A stretch of DNA of 38,367 nucleotides from assembly GCA_002706985.1 (NCBI GenBank), contig PAKP01000004.1, forward strand, positions 1-38,367, in the 5' to 3' direction. The notes under the pieces are model-generated. The model searched no databases. It was not told the DNA's origin and saw nothing but the letters and a program-made list of their open reading frames with translations. This document shows positions 23,940 to 31,930 of this stretch, piece by piece. The first letter of the stretch is position 1. Each line of letters starts with the position of its first letter. The translations under genes were made by a program, and so were the position numbers. The stretch comes from Sneathiella sp. (GTDB lineage Bacteria > Pseudomonadota > Alphaproteobacteria > Sneathiellales > Sneathiellaceae).

Positions 23940-24667
23940 CAGTCGCGGATGAAAAGAAAGCGTTGATCTGCCTGATTGCCGGCCTCCTGCGCGACTGTAA
24001 TCATGTTGCTGTCGGCGCTGCTTCTCCAATTCCCGGCGCGGCAGCACTTCTTGCCAAAGCAGCCTGGGGATCGCCGCGTCATGTTAATATTCTGGGATCT
24101 GTCGCAAATAATTTTTTCACCGGCGGCGGCGGGGAGCTGTTCGATTGTGCCGCGCAGGGGCGGATTGATGCCTTTTTCCTCGGTGGCGGACAAATAGATG
24201 GGGAAGCAAACATCAATCTGATGGGCCGCGGGCCCTATCCGACGTCAGCGCCGAGATGGCCCGGAACGTTCGGGTCCGCCTACCTTTATTTCCTGATCCC
24301 GAAGGTTATACTCTTTCGGGAGGAACATACCCGGCGAACATTGGTTGAGAAGGTGGACTTTATCAGCGCGCCCGGCGTCTCCGACGAGAAAATATATCGC
24401 AAGGGCGGCCCTTATGGCCTGATCACCAGCAAAGCTTTTTTCATGTTCAACCGTAAAAAACGTCGATTTTCGCTGCTATCGATCCATCCTGGCAGCTCAC
24501 TGGAAGACATCCTTGATAACACCGGATTCGCGTTCGATTATGAAGAGACGACACCCGTAACGCCACCGCCGGATCCGGAGCTATTGAAACTGTTGGAAAT
24601 GGATGTCAGCAGGCCCGTTGCCGAGGTTTATCCGAACTTCTCCGCTACCATATTTCCAGTGACTTAA
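23936..24667 (+). CDS. CoA-transferase family protein, subunit B (GctB/IpdB-like)
   Basis: This 243-residue protein is the second subunit of the class I CoA-transferase fold. FFLGGGQIDGEANINLMGRG (about 81-100), VDFISAPGV (about 140-148) and the DNTGFAFDYEETTPVTPPPDPELLKLL tail (about 197-223) match the GctB/IpdB pattern. In glutaconate CoA-transferase the catalytic glutamate lies in IIVESG; here the aligned segment reads VNILGSVANN (about 52-61) and lacks it. The protein may therefore catalyse ring opening or hydrolysis, as IpdAB does, instead of CoA transfer. ATG 23936 overlaps the subunit A stop, which means equimolar production. CaiB/BaiF follows after 60 bp. Confidence 0.78.
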   Translation: MTVADEKKALICLIAGLLRDCNHVAVGAASPIPGAAALLAKAAWGSPRHVNILGSVANNFFTGGGGELFDCAAQGRIDAFFLGGGQIDGEANINLMGRGPYPTSAPRWPGTFGSAYLYFLIPKVILFREEHTRRTLVEKVDFISAPGVSDEKIYRKGGPYGLITSKAFFMFNRKKRRFSLLSIHPGSSLEDILDNTGFAFDYEETTPVTPPPDPELLKLLEMDVSRPVAEVYPNFSATIFPVT

Positions 24668-24727
24668 AAAGCCGAGTCAGTAGAATAACCATTCGAAAAA
24701 TGTAACAAGAAATAATCAGGGACAAAT

Positions 24728-25924
24728 ATGTCAAGCAAAGGCGCCCTTTCGGGCTTGAAAGTAATCGACCTATCCCGCGTTCTCGGAGGTCCCTTCTGCA
24801 CACAGATGCTGGGCGATCACGGGGCAGATGTCATCAAGGTCGAACCGCCGCAAGGTGACGAGACAAGAGGTTGGGGCCCACCCTACAACGCTGAAGGCCT
24901 GGCCGCCTATTTTTCCGGAACGAACCGGAACAAACGCTCCATCGCACTCGATATCCGCTCGGATGAGGGAAAGAAAATCCTGCTCAAGCTGCTGGAGGAT
25001 GCGGATGTTCTGATCGAAAATTTCAAGACGGGCAGCCTTGAGAAGTGGGGCCTCGGGTATGAAGAGGTTCTATCGAATAGGTTTCCGCGCTTGATCCATT
25101 GCCGTGTGACCGGCTTTGGGGCAGACGGGCCTTTTGGCGGATATCCGGGGTACGACGCTGTTATTCAGGCCTGGGCCGGACTTATCAGTGTTAACGGATC
25201 GCCGGAATCGGGCCAGGTTCGGATCGGCATACCGCTGGTCGACCTTGGTACCGGCATGAATGCGACCATCGGCATCCTGATGGCGGTGAATGAGCGGCAT
25301 ATTTCCGGAAAAGGACAGTCGGTCGAGGCCTCTCTCTATGACACGGGCATACAGCTCCAGCACCCGCATGCGCCCAATTACCTTATGTCCGGCAATGCTC
25401 CGAAGCTGACGGGAAATTCCCATCCTAACATCGCGCCCTATGATCTTTATCCAACGCGGACAACACCGGTATTCCTTGGGGTGGGTAATCATGGTCAGTT
25501 CACGAAACTCTGCGCCACACTCGGCGAACCGGAGCTTGCCAATGACCCCCGCTTCGCAGACAACTCCCTCAGAGTTGCCAACCGCTTGGATCTGAATGAA
25601 GCGCTTGTGAAGCTCTTTGCCGATACCGATGGTGTCGAGGTTGCAACGAGGCTACTGGCCGCCGGTGTACCCGCTGGCGCCGCTATGTCGGCGCCGGAGG
25701 CTCTCAACCATCCACATACCCGCCATCGCAATATGGTGGTCGAGATGGATGGATACGCAGGGACAGGCGTTGCCGTGAAATTGAGCCGTACGCCCGGATC
25801 CGCAAAAACCGCGCCCCCGGCCTTTGGCGCTCAGGGGCGACAGATCCTTAAGGAACATGGCTTTGACGACAGCGAGATCGAGAGCTTTATTCGCGATCAC
25901 GTCATGTGGGAGCAACCGAAATAG
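24728..25924 (+). CDS. CaiB/BaiF family CoA-transferase
   Basis: This 398-residue class III CoA-transferase has the N-terminal GLKVIDLSRVLGGPFCTQMLGDHGADVIKVEPP (about 9-41), the NRNKRSIALD segment (about 66-75) and LVDLGTGMNA (about 169-178), whose aspartate is the likely acyl-anhydride-forming residue. It should move CoA from one acyl-CoA to an organic acid without ATP, as formyl-CoA:oxalate or succinyl-CoA:benzylsuccinate transferases do. Length is normal for the family. It sits behind the MFS carrier and the IpdAB-like pair, 60 bp from subunit B, consistent with activation of the imported acid. AGGGAC precedes the ATG. Donor and acceptor are unknown. Confidence 0.85.
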   Translation: MSSKGALSGLKVIDLSRVLGGPFCTQMLGDHGADVIKVEPPQGDETRGWGPPYNAEGLAAYFSGTNRNKRSIALDIRSDEGKKILLKLLEDADVLIENFKTGSLEKWGLGYEEVLSNRFPRLIHCRVTGFGADGPFGGYPGYDAVIQAWAGLISVNGSPESGQVRIGIPLVDLGTGMNATIGILMAVNERHISGKGQSVEASLYDTGIQLQHPHAPNYLMSGNAPKLTGNSHPNIAPYDLYPTRTTPVFLGVGNHGQFTKLCATLGEPELANDPRFADNSLRVANRLDLNEALVKLFADTDGVEVATRLLAAGVPAGAAMSAPEALNHPHTRHRNMVVEMDGYAGTGVAVKLSRTPGSAKTAPPAFGAQGRQILKEHGFDDSEIESFIRDHVMWEQPK

Positions 25925-26043
25925 CGGCGTGATAACCCCTAAATTCAAAATCAGGACTTGCAGTCATCTACTGTCCTTCTGATAGTATGTTCATAGAAAC
26001 TGCGGCCGACCCTGCCGCCTCAATAAAAAGAGGAACGAATATA

Positions 26044-28374
26044 ATGGTCAAATTCGGTGTAAATCAGTCGGTTGAACGCAAGGAAGATTTTCGTCTCATT
26101 ACCGGATCAGGCGAGTACACGGACGATATCACGCTGGAAGGCCAGCTGTACGGATATATGCTGCGCTCCCCCGTGGCCCATGCAAAGATTTTGTCGATTG
26201 ACGTTGATGATGCCCGCGCGGCCCCCGGTGTCGTCGATATCATCCTTGGCGCTGAACTCGAAGCGGACAAGGCGAACCAGCTTCCCTGCATGATCCCGCT
26301 CAAGAACCGGGACGGCAGTGACCGTCCCGACCCCGGCCATCCGGTTCTCGTGACTGACAAGGTCCGATATGCGGGTGATAACATTGCCTTTATCGTCGCC
26401 GAGAGCCTTGCCGAAGCCAAGAATGCGGCAGAGTTGATCATGTTCGATTTCGAAGAGCTGGATGTCGTAGTCGATACGAAAACCGCAAATGAAAACGGAC
26501 AACCGTTGGTTCATGACGGTGTTGCGAATAATGTGGCATTCGACTGGGCACAGGGTGACGAGAAGAATATCGACGATGTCATGAGCAATGCAGCCCATGT
26601 TACCGAGATCGATCTGATCAACAACCGGGTTGTCGTGAATTCGATGGAACCGCGCGGCCTGATCGCGGACTGGGACGCAGCGGAAGAAAAGATGACAATC
26701 CGTATGGGCACACAGGGCGGCTGGGTGCTCCGATCCCTGCTCGCCAATTCCATACTACATGTGCCCGAGGAAAAAGTTCGTGTTATCACCCCGGATGTTG
26801 GCGGGGCCTTCGGCATGAAACTCTTCTTTTATTCTGAATGTGCCGCGACGGTCTGGGCATCACGAAAGCTCGGGCGCCCGATTAAATGGATGGGAGAGAG
26901 AAGTGATGCGTTCCTCTCCGACACGCAAGGGCGCGATCATGTCACCCACGCCAAACTCGCGTTTGATGCCAACCACAAGATCACCGGCATGATGGTGGAA
27001 ACAAATGCCAATCTGGGCGCCTATTTCTCGACATTCGGGCCATTGATACCAACCATGGCCGCCGTAAAGGTTATGCCGGGCGTCTATGACATCCCCGATT
27101 TCTATTACCATTGCACAGGTGTTTTCACCAATACAGTACCGGTCGACGCCTATCGTGGCGCAGGACGGCCCGAAGCGATCTATGTCATCGAGCGGCTGAT
27201 GGACAAGGCTGCCCGGGAATTCGGCATCGGACAGGATGAAATCCGCCGAAAAAACTTTATACCCGTGGCTGCCATCCCCTACAAGACGGCAACGGGCTGC
27301 GTCTATGATAGCGGCGAGTTTGAGCGGATCATGGATCGTGCGCTTGAAACATCTGGCTGGGCCGACTTTTCCGCTCGCAAGGCGAAATCGGCAGAGAATG
27401 GCAAACGCCGCGGGATCGGCATGTGCTATTTTATCGAAGCAACAGCAGGCAATCCGACCGAGAATGCGACTATCCGCTTCGAGGATGACAATCGCGTTAC
27501 GCTCGCTGTCGGCACACAATCTTCCGGACAGGGACACTCCACGGCCTATGCCCAGATCGTCGCTGAGCGGCTTGGTGTTCCGTTTGAGAGTATCGATGTG
27601 ATTCAGGGGGACACGGACAAGATCAAGACCGGTGGCGGCACCGGCGGGTCCCGTTCCCTGACGACACAGGGGCCGGCCATTCATGCCGCAAGCGACGAAG
27701 TGATTAATAAAGGCAAGGAACTTGCCGGTCATTTTCTGGAGACGGCAGCAGTGGATATCGAATTCTCCGCCGAGGATGGAGAATTTGCGATTGCCGGAAC
27801 AGACCGCAAGATCGGGATACTGGAACTTGCCCATCGCGCGCGTGGCCTTGGCCAGCTGCCGGAAAACCTTGCAGAGGGCCTCGATTCCGAAGCCAGCTTC
27901 ACCGTAGAGGCCTTTACCTATCCAAATGGCTGCCATATTGCCGAAGTCGAGGTTGACGAACTGACCGGCGAAACCGATGTCGTCCGCTATGTCATCGTTG
28001 ATGACTTCGGAACCATCGTGAACCCGGCGCTGGTTCGCAACCAGGTGATCGGCGGCGTGGGACAGGGCATTGGTCAGGCCCTCACGGAACACACCGTCTA
28101 TAGTGATGACGGGCAGCTTCTGACCGGTTCCTTCATGGACTATGGCATGCCGCGTGCCGATCATGTCCCGGTCGATCTCCTGTATGAAACAATCGAGGTT
28201 CCTTGCACCATGAACCCCATGGGCGTAAAAGGCTGCGGAGAGGCGGGCTGTATTGCCGCACCGCCGGCGATCATCAACGGGATCATCGATGCGCTTCAGG
28301 AAGTCGGGGTCCGGCATATCGATATGCCGGCGACGCCGCAGAAGGTCTGGGATGCGATCCGAATGGCAAGATAG
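26044..28374 (+). CDS. Xanthine dehydrogenase family, molybdopterin-binding (large) subunit
   Basis: This 776-residue molybdenum hydroxylase large subunit begins VERKEDFRLITGSGEYTDDI (about 9-28), as CoxL-like proteins do. The active-site loop is AYRGAGRPEA (about 368-377), the form II (non-CO-oxidising) variant and not the AYRCSFR of true CO dehydrogenase. GVKGCGEAGCIAAPPAI near 727-743 has the catalytic-base glutamate. It should hydroxylate a heterocycle or an aldehyde. The FAD-binding and 2Fe-2S subunits normally encoded alongside are missing from both sides. ATG 26044 with GAGGAA before it is preferred to an upstream ATG at 25987. The 119-bp leader has TTGCAG and GATAGT elements that could be a promoter. 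Confidence 0.85.
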   Translation: MVKFGVNQSVERKEDFRLITGSGEYTDDITLEGQLYGYMLRSPVAHAKILSIDVDDARAAPGVVDIILGAELEADKANQLPCMIPLKNRDGSDRPDPGHPVLVTDKVRYAGDNIAFIVAESLAEAKNAAELIMFDFEELDVVVDTKTANENGQPLVHDGVANNVAFDWAQGDEKNIDDVMSNAAHVTEIDLINNRVVVNSMEPRGLIADWDAAEEKMTIRMGTQGGWVLRSLLANSILHVPEEKVRVITPDVGGAFGMKLFFYSECAATVWASRKLGRPIKWMGERSDAFLSDTQGRDHVTHAKLAFDANHKITGMMVETNANLGAYFSTFGPLIPTMAAVKVMPGVYDIPDFYYHCTGVFTNTVPVDAYRGAGRPEAIYVIERLMDKAAREFGIGQDEIRRKNFIPVAAIPYKTATGCVYDSGEFERIMDRALETSGWADFSARKAKSAENGKRRGIGMCYFIEATAGNPTENATIRFEDDNRVTLAVGTQSSGQGHSTAYAQIVAERLGVPFESIDVIQGDTDKIKTGGGTGGSRSLTTQGPAIHAASDEVINKGKELAGHFLETAAVDIEFSAEDGEFAIAGTDRKIGILELAHRARGLGQLPENLAEGLDSEASFTVEAFTYPNGCHIAEVEVDELTGETDVVRYVIVDDFGTIVNPALVRNQVIGGVGQGIGQALTEHTVYSDDGQLLTGSFMDYGMPRADHVPVDLLYETIEVPCTMNPMGVKGCGEAGCIAAPPAIINGIIDALQEVGVRHIDMPATPQKVWDAIRMAR

Positions 28375-28386
28375 AAATACAAGAGA

Positions 28387-28833
28387 TTGACAAGGATCTT
28401 CATCGATGCGGATGCCTGCCCGGTAAAAGACGAAGTTTATCGCGTCGCCGGGCGGCACCGGCTGGTGACCTTCGTCGTCAGCAACAGCTGGATGCGCATT
28501 CCACAGAGCCCTCTCATTGAGCAGGTCGTTGTCGATGACGGTTTCGATGCAGCGGATAACTGGATTGCCGAAAATGTGGCTTCCGGTGATGTGGTCATAA
28601 CCTCGGATATTCCGCTGGCGGACAGGGCCCTCAAGAAATCCGCTGTTGTCCTTGGCCCTTCCGGCAAGGCGTTTACCGGGCAATCGATCGGCATGTCCCT
28701 CGCAATGCGCGATCTCAATGCCCATCTTCGGGAGACCGGCGACATAACCGGCGGCGCACCGCCGTTCAGCAAGAAAGACCGCAGCAGGTTCCTGAATGTG
28801 CTGGAAAACACGCTGCAAAAACTGCGAAAGTAA
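28387..28833 (+). CDS. YaiI/YqxD family (DUF188) protein
   Basis: This 148-residue protein carries the DUF188 hallmarks: IFIDADACPVKDEVYRVA (about 4-21), VSNSWMRIPQSPLIEQVVVDDGFDAADNWI (about 34-63), DVVITSDIPLA (about 69-79), GPSGKAFT and FSKKDRSRFLNVLE near the end. The conserved acidic residues suggest a PIN-like metal-dependent nuclease fold, though the family has no settled function. The start is a TTG at 28387, 12 bp after the molybdenum hydroxylase stop, with AAGAG before it. No upstream ATG in frame exists, and IFIDADACP must be at the N-terminus. It is probably co-transcribed with the hydroxylase gene but not obviously related to it. Confidence 0.85.
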   Translation: MTRIFIDADACPVKDEVYRVAGRHRLVTFVVSNSWMRIPQSPLIEQVVVDDGFDAADNWIAENVASGDVVITSDIPLADRALKKSAVVLGPSGKAFTGQSIGMSLAMRDLNAHLRETGDITGGAPPFSKKDRSRFLNVLENTLQKLRK

Positions 28834-28968
28834 AGGTACTCATTTCCTTCTCTCCACCCTATATTTTCCTCTTGTATATTCTTACATTCTCGCTACTTAA
28901 TTTGATTGCCGACGAGCCGTTCGTTGAGCGGGGCTACCGTCCCCCAGTCCGGTTGGAGATCATTCATA

Positions 28969-29403
28969 ATGATGTTAGTTCGCACTTATGCGGCGCCTAG
29001 CGCCGTTGAAGGAGTTGGTGTATTCGCGGCGGAAAAAATCAGGAAAGGCACCCTGATCTGGCAGTATCAGCCCAGCTTCGACCGGCTTGTCCCGGCGGAG
29101 ATGCTGTCAACAGCCTCGCCGGTAATTCAGGAGTTTCTCAGGAAATATGCCTATCCGGCCCATGATGAACCCGGCATGCTGGTTATCGAGGTCGATAACG
29201 GTCGGCTGATGAACCATTCGGAGGAGCCAAACACGAATTTCACCAAGATTACGGAAGGGTATGCCACACGCGATATCTTGGAAGGCGAAGAGCTGCTTTG
29301 CGACTATCGTGAATTTGATCCGGAGTTTGAACTTCTCCCCTCCCTCGTCGCCGAATTTGCCGCCCGCAGCCTCAACAATGGGCATGCGCACGGGACTAAC
29401 TAA
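28969..29403 (+). CDS. Small SET domain protein
   Basis: This 144-residue protein is almost entirely a SET domain: EGVGVFAAEKIRKGTLIW (about 14-31, the S-adenosylmethionine GxG region), RLMNHSEEPNT (about 79-89, the NHS motif of the SET-C knot) and GEELLCDYREFD (about 104-115, which includes the conserved tyrosine). SET proteins are lysine methyltransferases; bacterial ones of this size have few characterised targets. No pre-SET or post-SET cysteine cluster is seen. The start at 28969 has GGAG ten bases before it; the frame is open back to 28906 but that stretch lacks a ribosome site. The 135-bp leader (28834-28968) is pyrimidine-rich and holds no clear promoter. Confidence 0.8.
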   Translation: MMLVRTYAAPSAVEGVGVFAAEKIRKGTLIWQYQPSFDRLVPAEMLSTASPVIQEFLRKYAYPAHDEPGMLVIEVDNGRLMNHSEEPNTNFTKITEGYATRDILEGEELLCDYREFDPEFELLPSLVAEFAARSLNNGHAHGTN

Positions 29404-29417
29404 CAACACAAACCGTA

Positions 29418-29442
29418 GCCGCCAAGATATGCGCTTGGCGGC
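29418..29442. terminator. Hairpin after the SET gene
   Basis: GCCGCCAAG (29418-29426) pairs perfectly with CTTGGCGGC (29434-29442) around a 7-nt loop, followed by AACAGCTTTT. It lies 14 bp after the SET stop codon, where a terminator is expected. It is followed by about 150 bp without clear content before the convergent fumC stop. Confidence 0.65.
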
Positions 29443-29593
29443 AACAGCTTTTGGGGAAATGAGCTACTTTTGCCTCAAAAGCGCTTACTGTCACCGCATG
29501 TCAAAATGCAAAATAGACGTTCCTGCAGCGGCTCAGATGGATAGATCGTTAGCGGAAATCGCTATTTTTGTAATTCCTTCCGTATTCTGTATT

Positions 29594-30979
29594 TTAAAGC
29601 GATGGGCCGGTCATTTTTGATGGATCTACAATCTTGTCGAATTCGGCGGCATTGACATAACCAAGGTCAAGACAGGCTTCCTTGAGCGTCATGCCGTTGT
29701 CGAAGGCATGATGGGCGGCATGGCTTGCTTTATCGTAACCAATAACCGGGCTCAGGGCGGTAACGAGCATGAGAGAGTGTTCTACATATTTCTTGATCTG
29801 CTCTTCATTAGGCTCCGTTCCGTCAACCAGGAAGCGTGCGAAATTGGTACAACCGTCTCCCATGATGCGAACAGATTGAAGAATTGCATTTATTATTAGC
29901 GGCTTATAGACATTCATCTCCAGATAACCGCTGGCCCCGCCAATGCCAACAGATACGTCATTTCCCATCACCTGCGCCGCGATCATTGCAAGGGCCTCAC
30001 ATTGTGTCGGATTGACCTTTCCCGGCATAATCGAAGAACCCGGTTCGTTGGGAGGAATCTTCAATTCATAAATACCGCAGCGTGGGCCGCAGGACAGAAG
30101 GCGGATATCATTAGCGATCTTAAAGAGGGAAACAGCAAGCGAGCGGAAGGCACCCGAGAGCGCCACGAGTCCGTCATGTGCGCCCTGAACCGCAAATTTG
30201 TTGGGCGCTGTGACAAACGGAAGGCCTGTAAGTTCGGCGATTTTTGCAGCGGAACGCACTGCGAACTCCGGATGTGTGTTGATACCGGTACCGACAGCCG
30301 TCCCCCCGAGGGCGAGCTTATAGACTTCCTCCAGAGCATTCTCGATCCGGACGATATCTGCCGCCAGCATCTCTACATAGCCGGAAAATTCCTGACCTAG
30401 CGTGAGCGGTGTGGCGTCCTGCATATGGGTGCGTCCGATTTTAATGATGCCGTCCCAGACTTCGGCTTTTGCCTTCAGGCTATCGTGAAGTCTTCGTACG
30501 CCCGGGAGAAGCCGGACTTTTGTCTGGATTGCGGCGGACATATGCATTGCAGTTGGAAAGCTGTCATTCGATGACTGGGACATATTCACGTGATCATTGG
30601 GATGGATCGGGTCTTTTGATCCCAGAACGCCGCCTGCTATTTCGATCGTTCGGTTTGAAATTACCTCGTTTACATTCATATTTGACTGAGTGCCGCTACC
30701 GGTCATCCAGACATTCAGCGGGAAATGCGCATCCAGCTTTCCATCGGCGATTTCGTCGGCCACCTTGACGATCAGGTCACGCTTGTCTGTGGGCAGCAAA
30801 CCGAGCTCTGCATTCACCAACGCGGCAGCTTTTTTCAAAACGCCATAGGCGTGAATATGCTCAATCGGAATCAAGTCATTGCCAATAGAAAAATACTCCA
30901 GGCAGCGTTGTGTCTGCGCCCCCCAGTATTTATCTTCGGGCACCTCAACTTCTCCCATGCTATCAAATTCTTTTCGCAT
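29594..30979 (-). CDS. fumC: Class II fumarate hydratase
   Basis: This 461-residue iron-independent fumarase interconverts fumarate and L-malate in the citric-acid cycle. The lyase signature [16 protein letters not shown] (about 314-329) contains the catalytic serine loop; [17 protein letters not shown] (about 95-111), [18 protein letters not shown] and [20 protein letters not shown] are the other substrate-binding blocks of the fumarase/aspartase family. The C-terminal block agrees with fumarase more than aspartase. I set the start at ATG 30977-30979 because AGAGGAAACT precedes it; the frame extends to 31027 with a sequence that lacks family similarity. It is the last chromosomal-type gene before the mobile region. 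Confidence 0.93.
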   Translation of the reverse strand: MRKEFDSMGEVEVPEDKYWGAQTQRCLEYFSIGNDLIPIEHIHAYGVLKKAAALVNAELGLLPTDKRDLIVKVADEIADGKLDAHFPLNVWMTGSGTQSNMNVNEVISNRTIEIAGGVLGSKDPIHPNDHVNMSQSSNDSFPTAMHMSAAIQTKVRLLPGVRRLHDSLKAKAEVWDGIIKIGRTHMQDATPLTLGQEFSGYVEMLAADIVRIENALEEVYKLALGGTAVGTGINTHPEFAVRSAAKIAELTGLPFVTAPNKFAVQGAHDGLVALSGAFRSLAVSLFKIANDIRLLSCGPRCGIYELKIPPNEPGSSIMPGKVNPTQCEALAMIAAQVMGNDVSVGIGGASGYLEMNVYKPLIINAILQSVRIMGDGCTNFARFLVDGTEPNEEQIKKYVEHSLMLVTALSPVIGYDKASHAAHHAFDNGMTLKEACLDLGYVNAAEFDKIVDPSKMTGPSL

Positions 30980-31224
30980 AGTTTCCTCTGTATCCTTGTC
31001 CGAGCATATTGTTTCTTTGCGATTCAAGATGACGTCATATTCATCTAAAGAATATCCTTGTTTTTACCCAAGAATATTAGCGATGATTTATATATACCTG
31101 TTCATTCAAACAAAATAGGACTCCAGATATTTAAAGCTATATTGCAGCCAACCCAATTAACAGATTTGAAGTTTTTTCTCTCAAGAATTATTTGCGGATG
31201 TCAATCGGTGTTCAAAAAAGAAAT

Positions 31225-31245
31225 GGTTTCGAATCCCGGCCGCAA
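31225..31245 (+). other. tRNA-3'-end-like string, possible att site
   Basis: The segment GGTTTCGAATCCCGGCCGC resembles the T-loop and acceptor 3' half of a tRNA gene. A full tRNA cannot be folded, because the preceding bases do not form the T-stem. Integrases of many elements recombine within tRNA 3' ends and leave such a copy at one end of the element. It is isolated, lies at the edge of the mobile module, and is followed by no CCA. Confidence 0.3.
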
Positions 31246-31309
31246 TCTAAATGTCCAACACACCCTGTTTTGACACGCTAGCAATGAGTGACGCTTTTAT
31301 TCTGCGTCA

Positions 31310-31339
31310 GACCCTAGTTTCATAGCAAGAATTAGGGTC
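31310..31339. repeat. Inverted repeat in the junction gap
   Basis: GACCCTA (31310-31316) and TAGGGTC (31333-31339) are perfectly complementary, 16 nt apart. The position, about 200 bp upstream of mobC, would fit an oriT-flanking repeat or a regulatory dyad. There is no T-run after it. Confidence 0.4.
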
Positions 31340-31504
31340 ATGGACTTTGATTGTATGCACAGAAGATCGTTGCGAAACAGATTGATTGCGGGACTCTACC
31401 TTTTGTATCTGTTTAAAAAGGATGGCGCACCTGAGTAGAGAAAGCTCGAACTATTTGTTCGAAGTGCTTTCTGAATGGAATCAGGTACTTGAGACAATCG
31501 ACGA

Positions 31505-31539
31505 CCCTGTGAACGATCTTGAAATAGACGTTCACAGGG
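31505..31539 (+). promoter_or_regulatory. Perfect 11-bp inverted repeat over the mobC ribosome site
   Basis: CCCTGTGAACG (31505-31515) is complementary to CGTTCACAGGG (31529-31539), with a 13-nt loop. The right arm runs into the AGGGAGG ribosome site that serves mobC at 31547. In RNA the hairpin would bury part of that site and lower translation. As DNA it could equally be the oriT repeat recognised by MobC or the relaxase. Confidence 0.65.
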
Positions 31540-31546
31540 AGGTTGG

Positions 31547-31930
31547 ATGACGACAAAGACACCTCCCTTCTCCCTCAGACTGACTTTTGAAGAACGCGCT
31601 AGGCTTGAAGAGCTGGCTGGAGACATGCCGCTTGGAGCGTATATCCGCCGCAAGGTCTTCGACGGTCAGGGGCTCAAGAAGAAACGTGCACGGGCGCGGT
31701 CACGTCGCCCGATCAAGGATGAACAGAAGCTGGCGCAGGTGCTCGCCATGCTTGGGCAGTCGAGGATCGCCAACAATCTGAACCAGCTCGCTAAGATGGC
31801 CAATCTCGGTACGCTGCCCGTTCTTCCTGATACGGAACGCGACATTCGGCGCGCATGCGCCGACGTGGCGCTGATGCGGCGGGAGCTTCTTCGCGCGCTC
31901 GGCCATCGTACCGATGTGGAGCCGTCATGA
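31547..31930 (+). CDS. mobC: MobC-like relaxosome protein
   Basis: This 127-residue accessory protein of DNA transfer has a ribbon-helix-helix N-terminus (PFSLRLTFEERARLEELAGDMPLGAYIRRKVF, about 6-38), an Arg/Lys stretch (about 44-53), and a helical MobC-type core (LAQVLAMLGQSRIANNLNQLAKMANLGTLP, about 61-90). MobC proteins bind oriT and help the relaxase open the strands. AGGGAGG is about five bases ahead of the ATG and forms one arm of a perfect hairpin. The stop overlaps the relaxase start (ATGA), so the two proteins are coupled. It could also autoregulate the operon, as RHH proteins often do. Confidence 0.8.
   Translation: MTTKTPPFSLRLTFEERARLEELAGDMPLGAYIRRKVFDGQGLKKKRARARSRRPIKDEQKLAQVLAMLGQSRIANNLNQLAKMANLGTLPVLPDTERDIRRACADVALMRRELLRALGHRTDVEPS

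Larger units (their letters stand above)
31028..31546. other. 519-bp AT-rich gap, probable chromosome/element junction
   Basis: No convincing gene is seen on either strand between fumC and mobC. The left two-thirds are AT-rich, unlike both flanks. It contains a tRNA-3'-end-like string (31225-31245), an inverted repeat GACCCTA...TAGGGTC (31310-31339) and the hairpin that holds the mobC ribosome site (31505-31539). An attachment site and an origin of transfer are both expected somewhere in such a stretch, upstream of mobC and relaxase genes, but neither can be proved here. Confidence 0.45.

Noticed and set aside
26860..28818. 652-codon open frame on the minus strand
   Set aside because: Antisense to the molybdenum hydroxylase and DUF188 genes, crossing both and their gap. 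No ribosome site and no recognisable domain.
31225..31245. Complete tRNA gene
   Set aside because: Only the 3' T-loop/acceptor-like string is present. The 5' T-stem, anticodon arm and D arm cannot be folded, so it is listed only as a possible att remnant.
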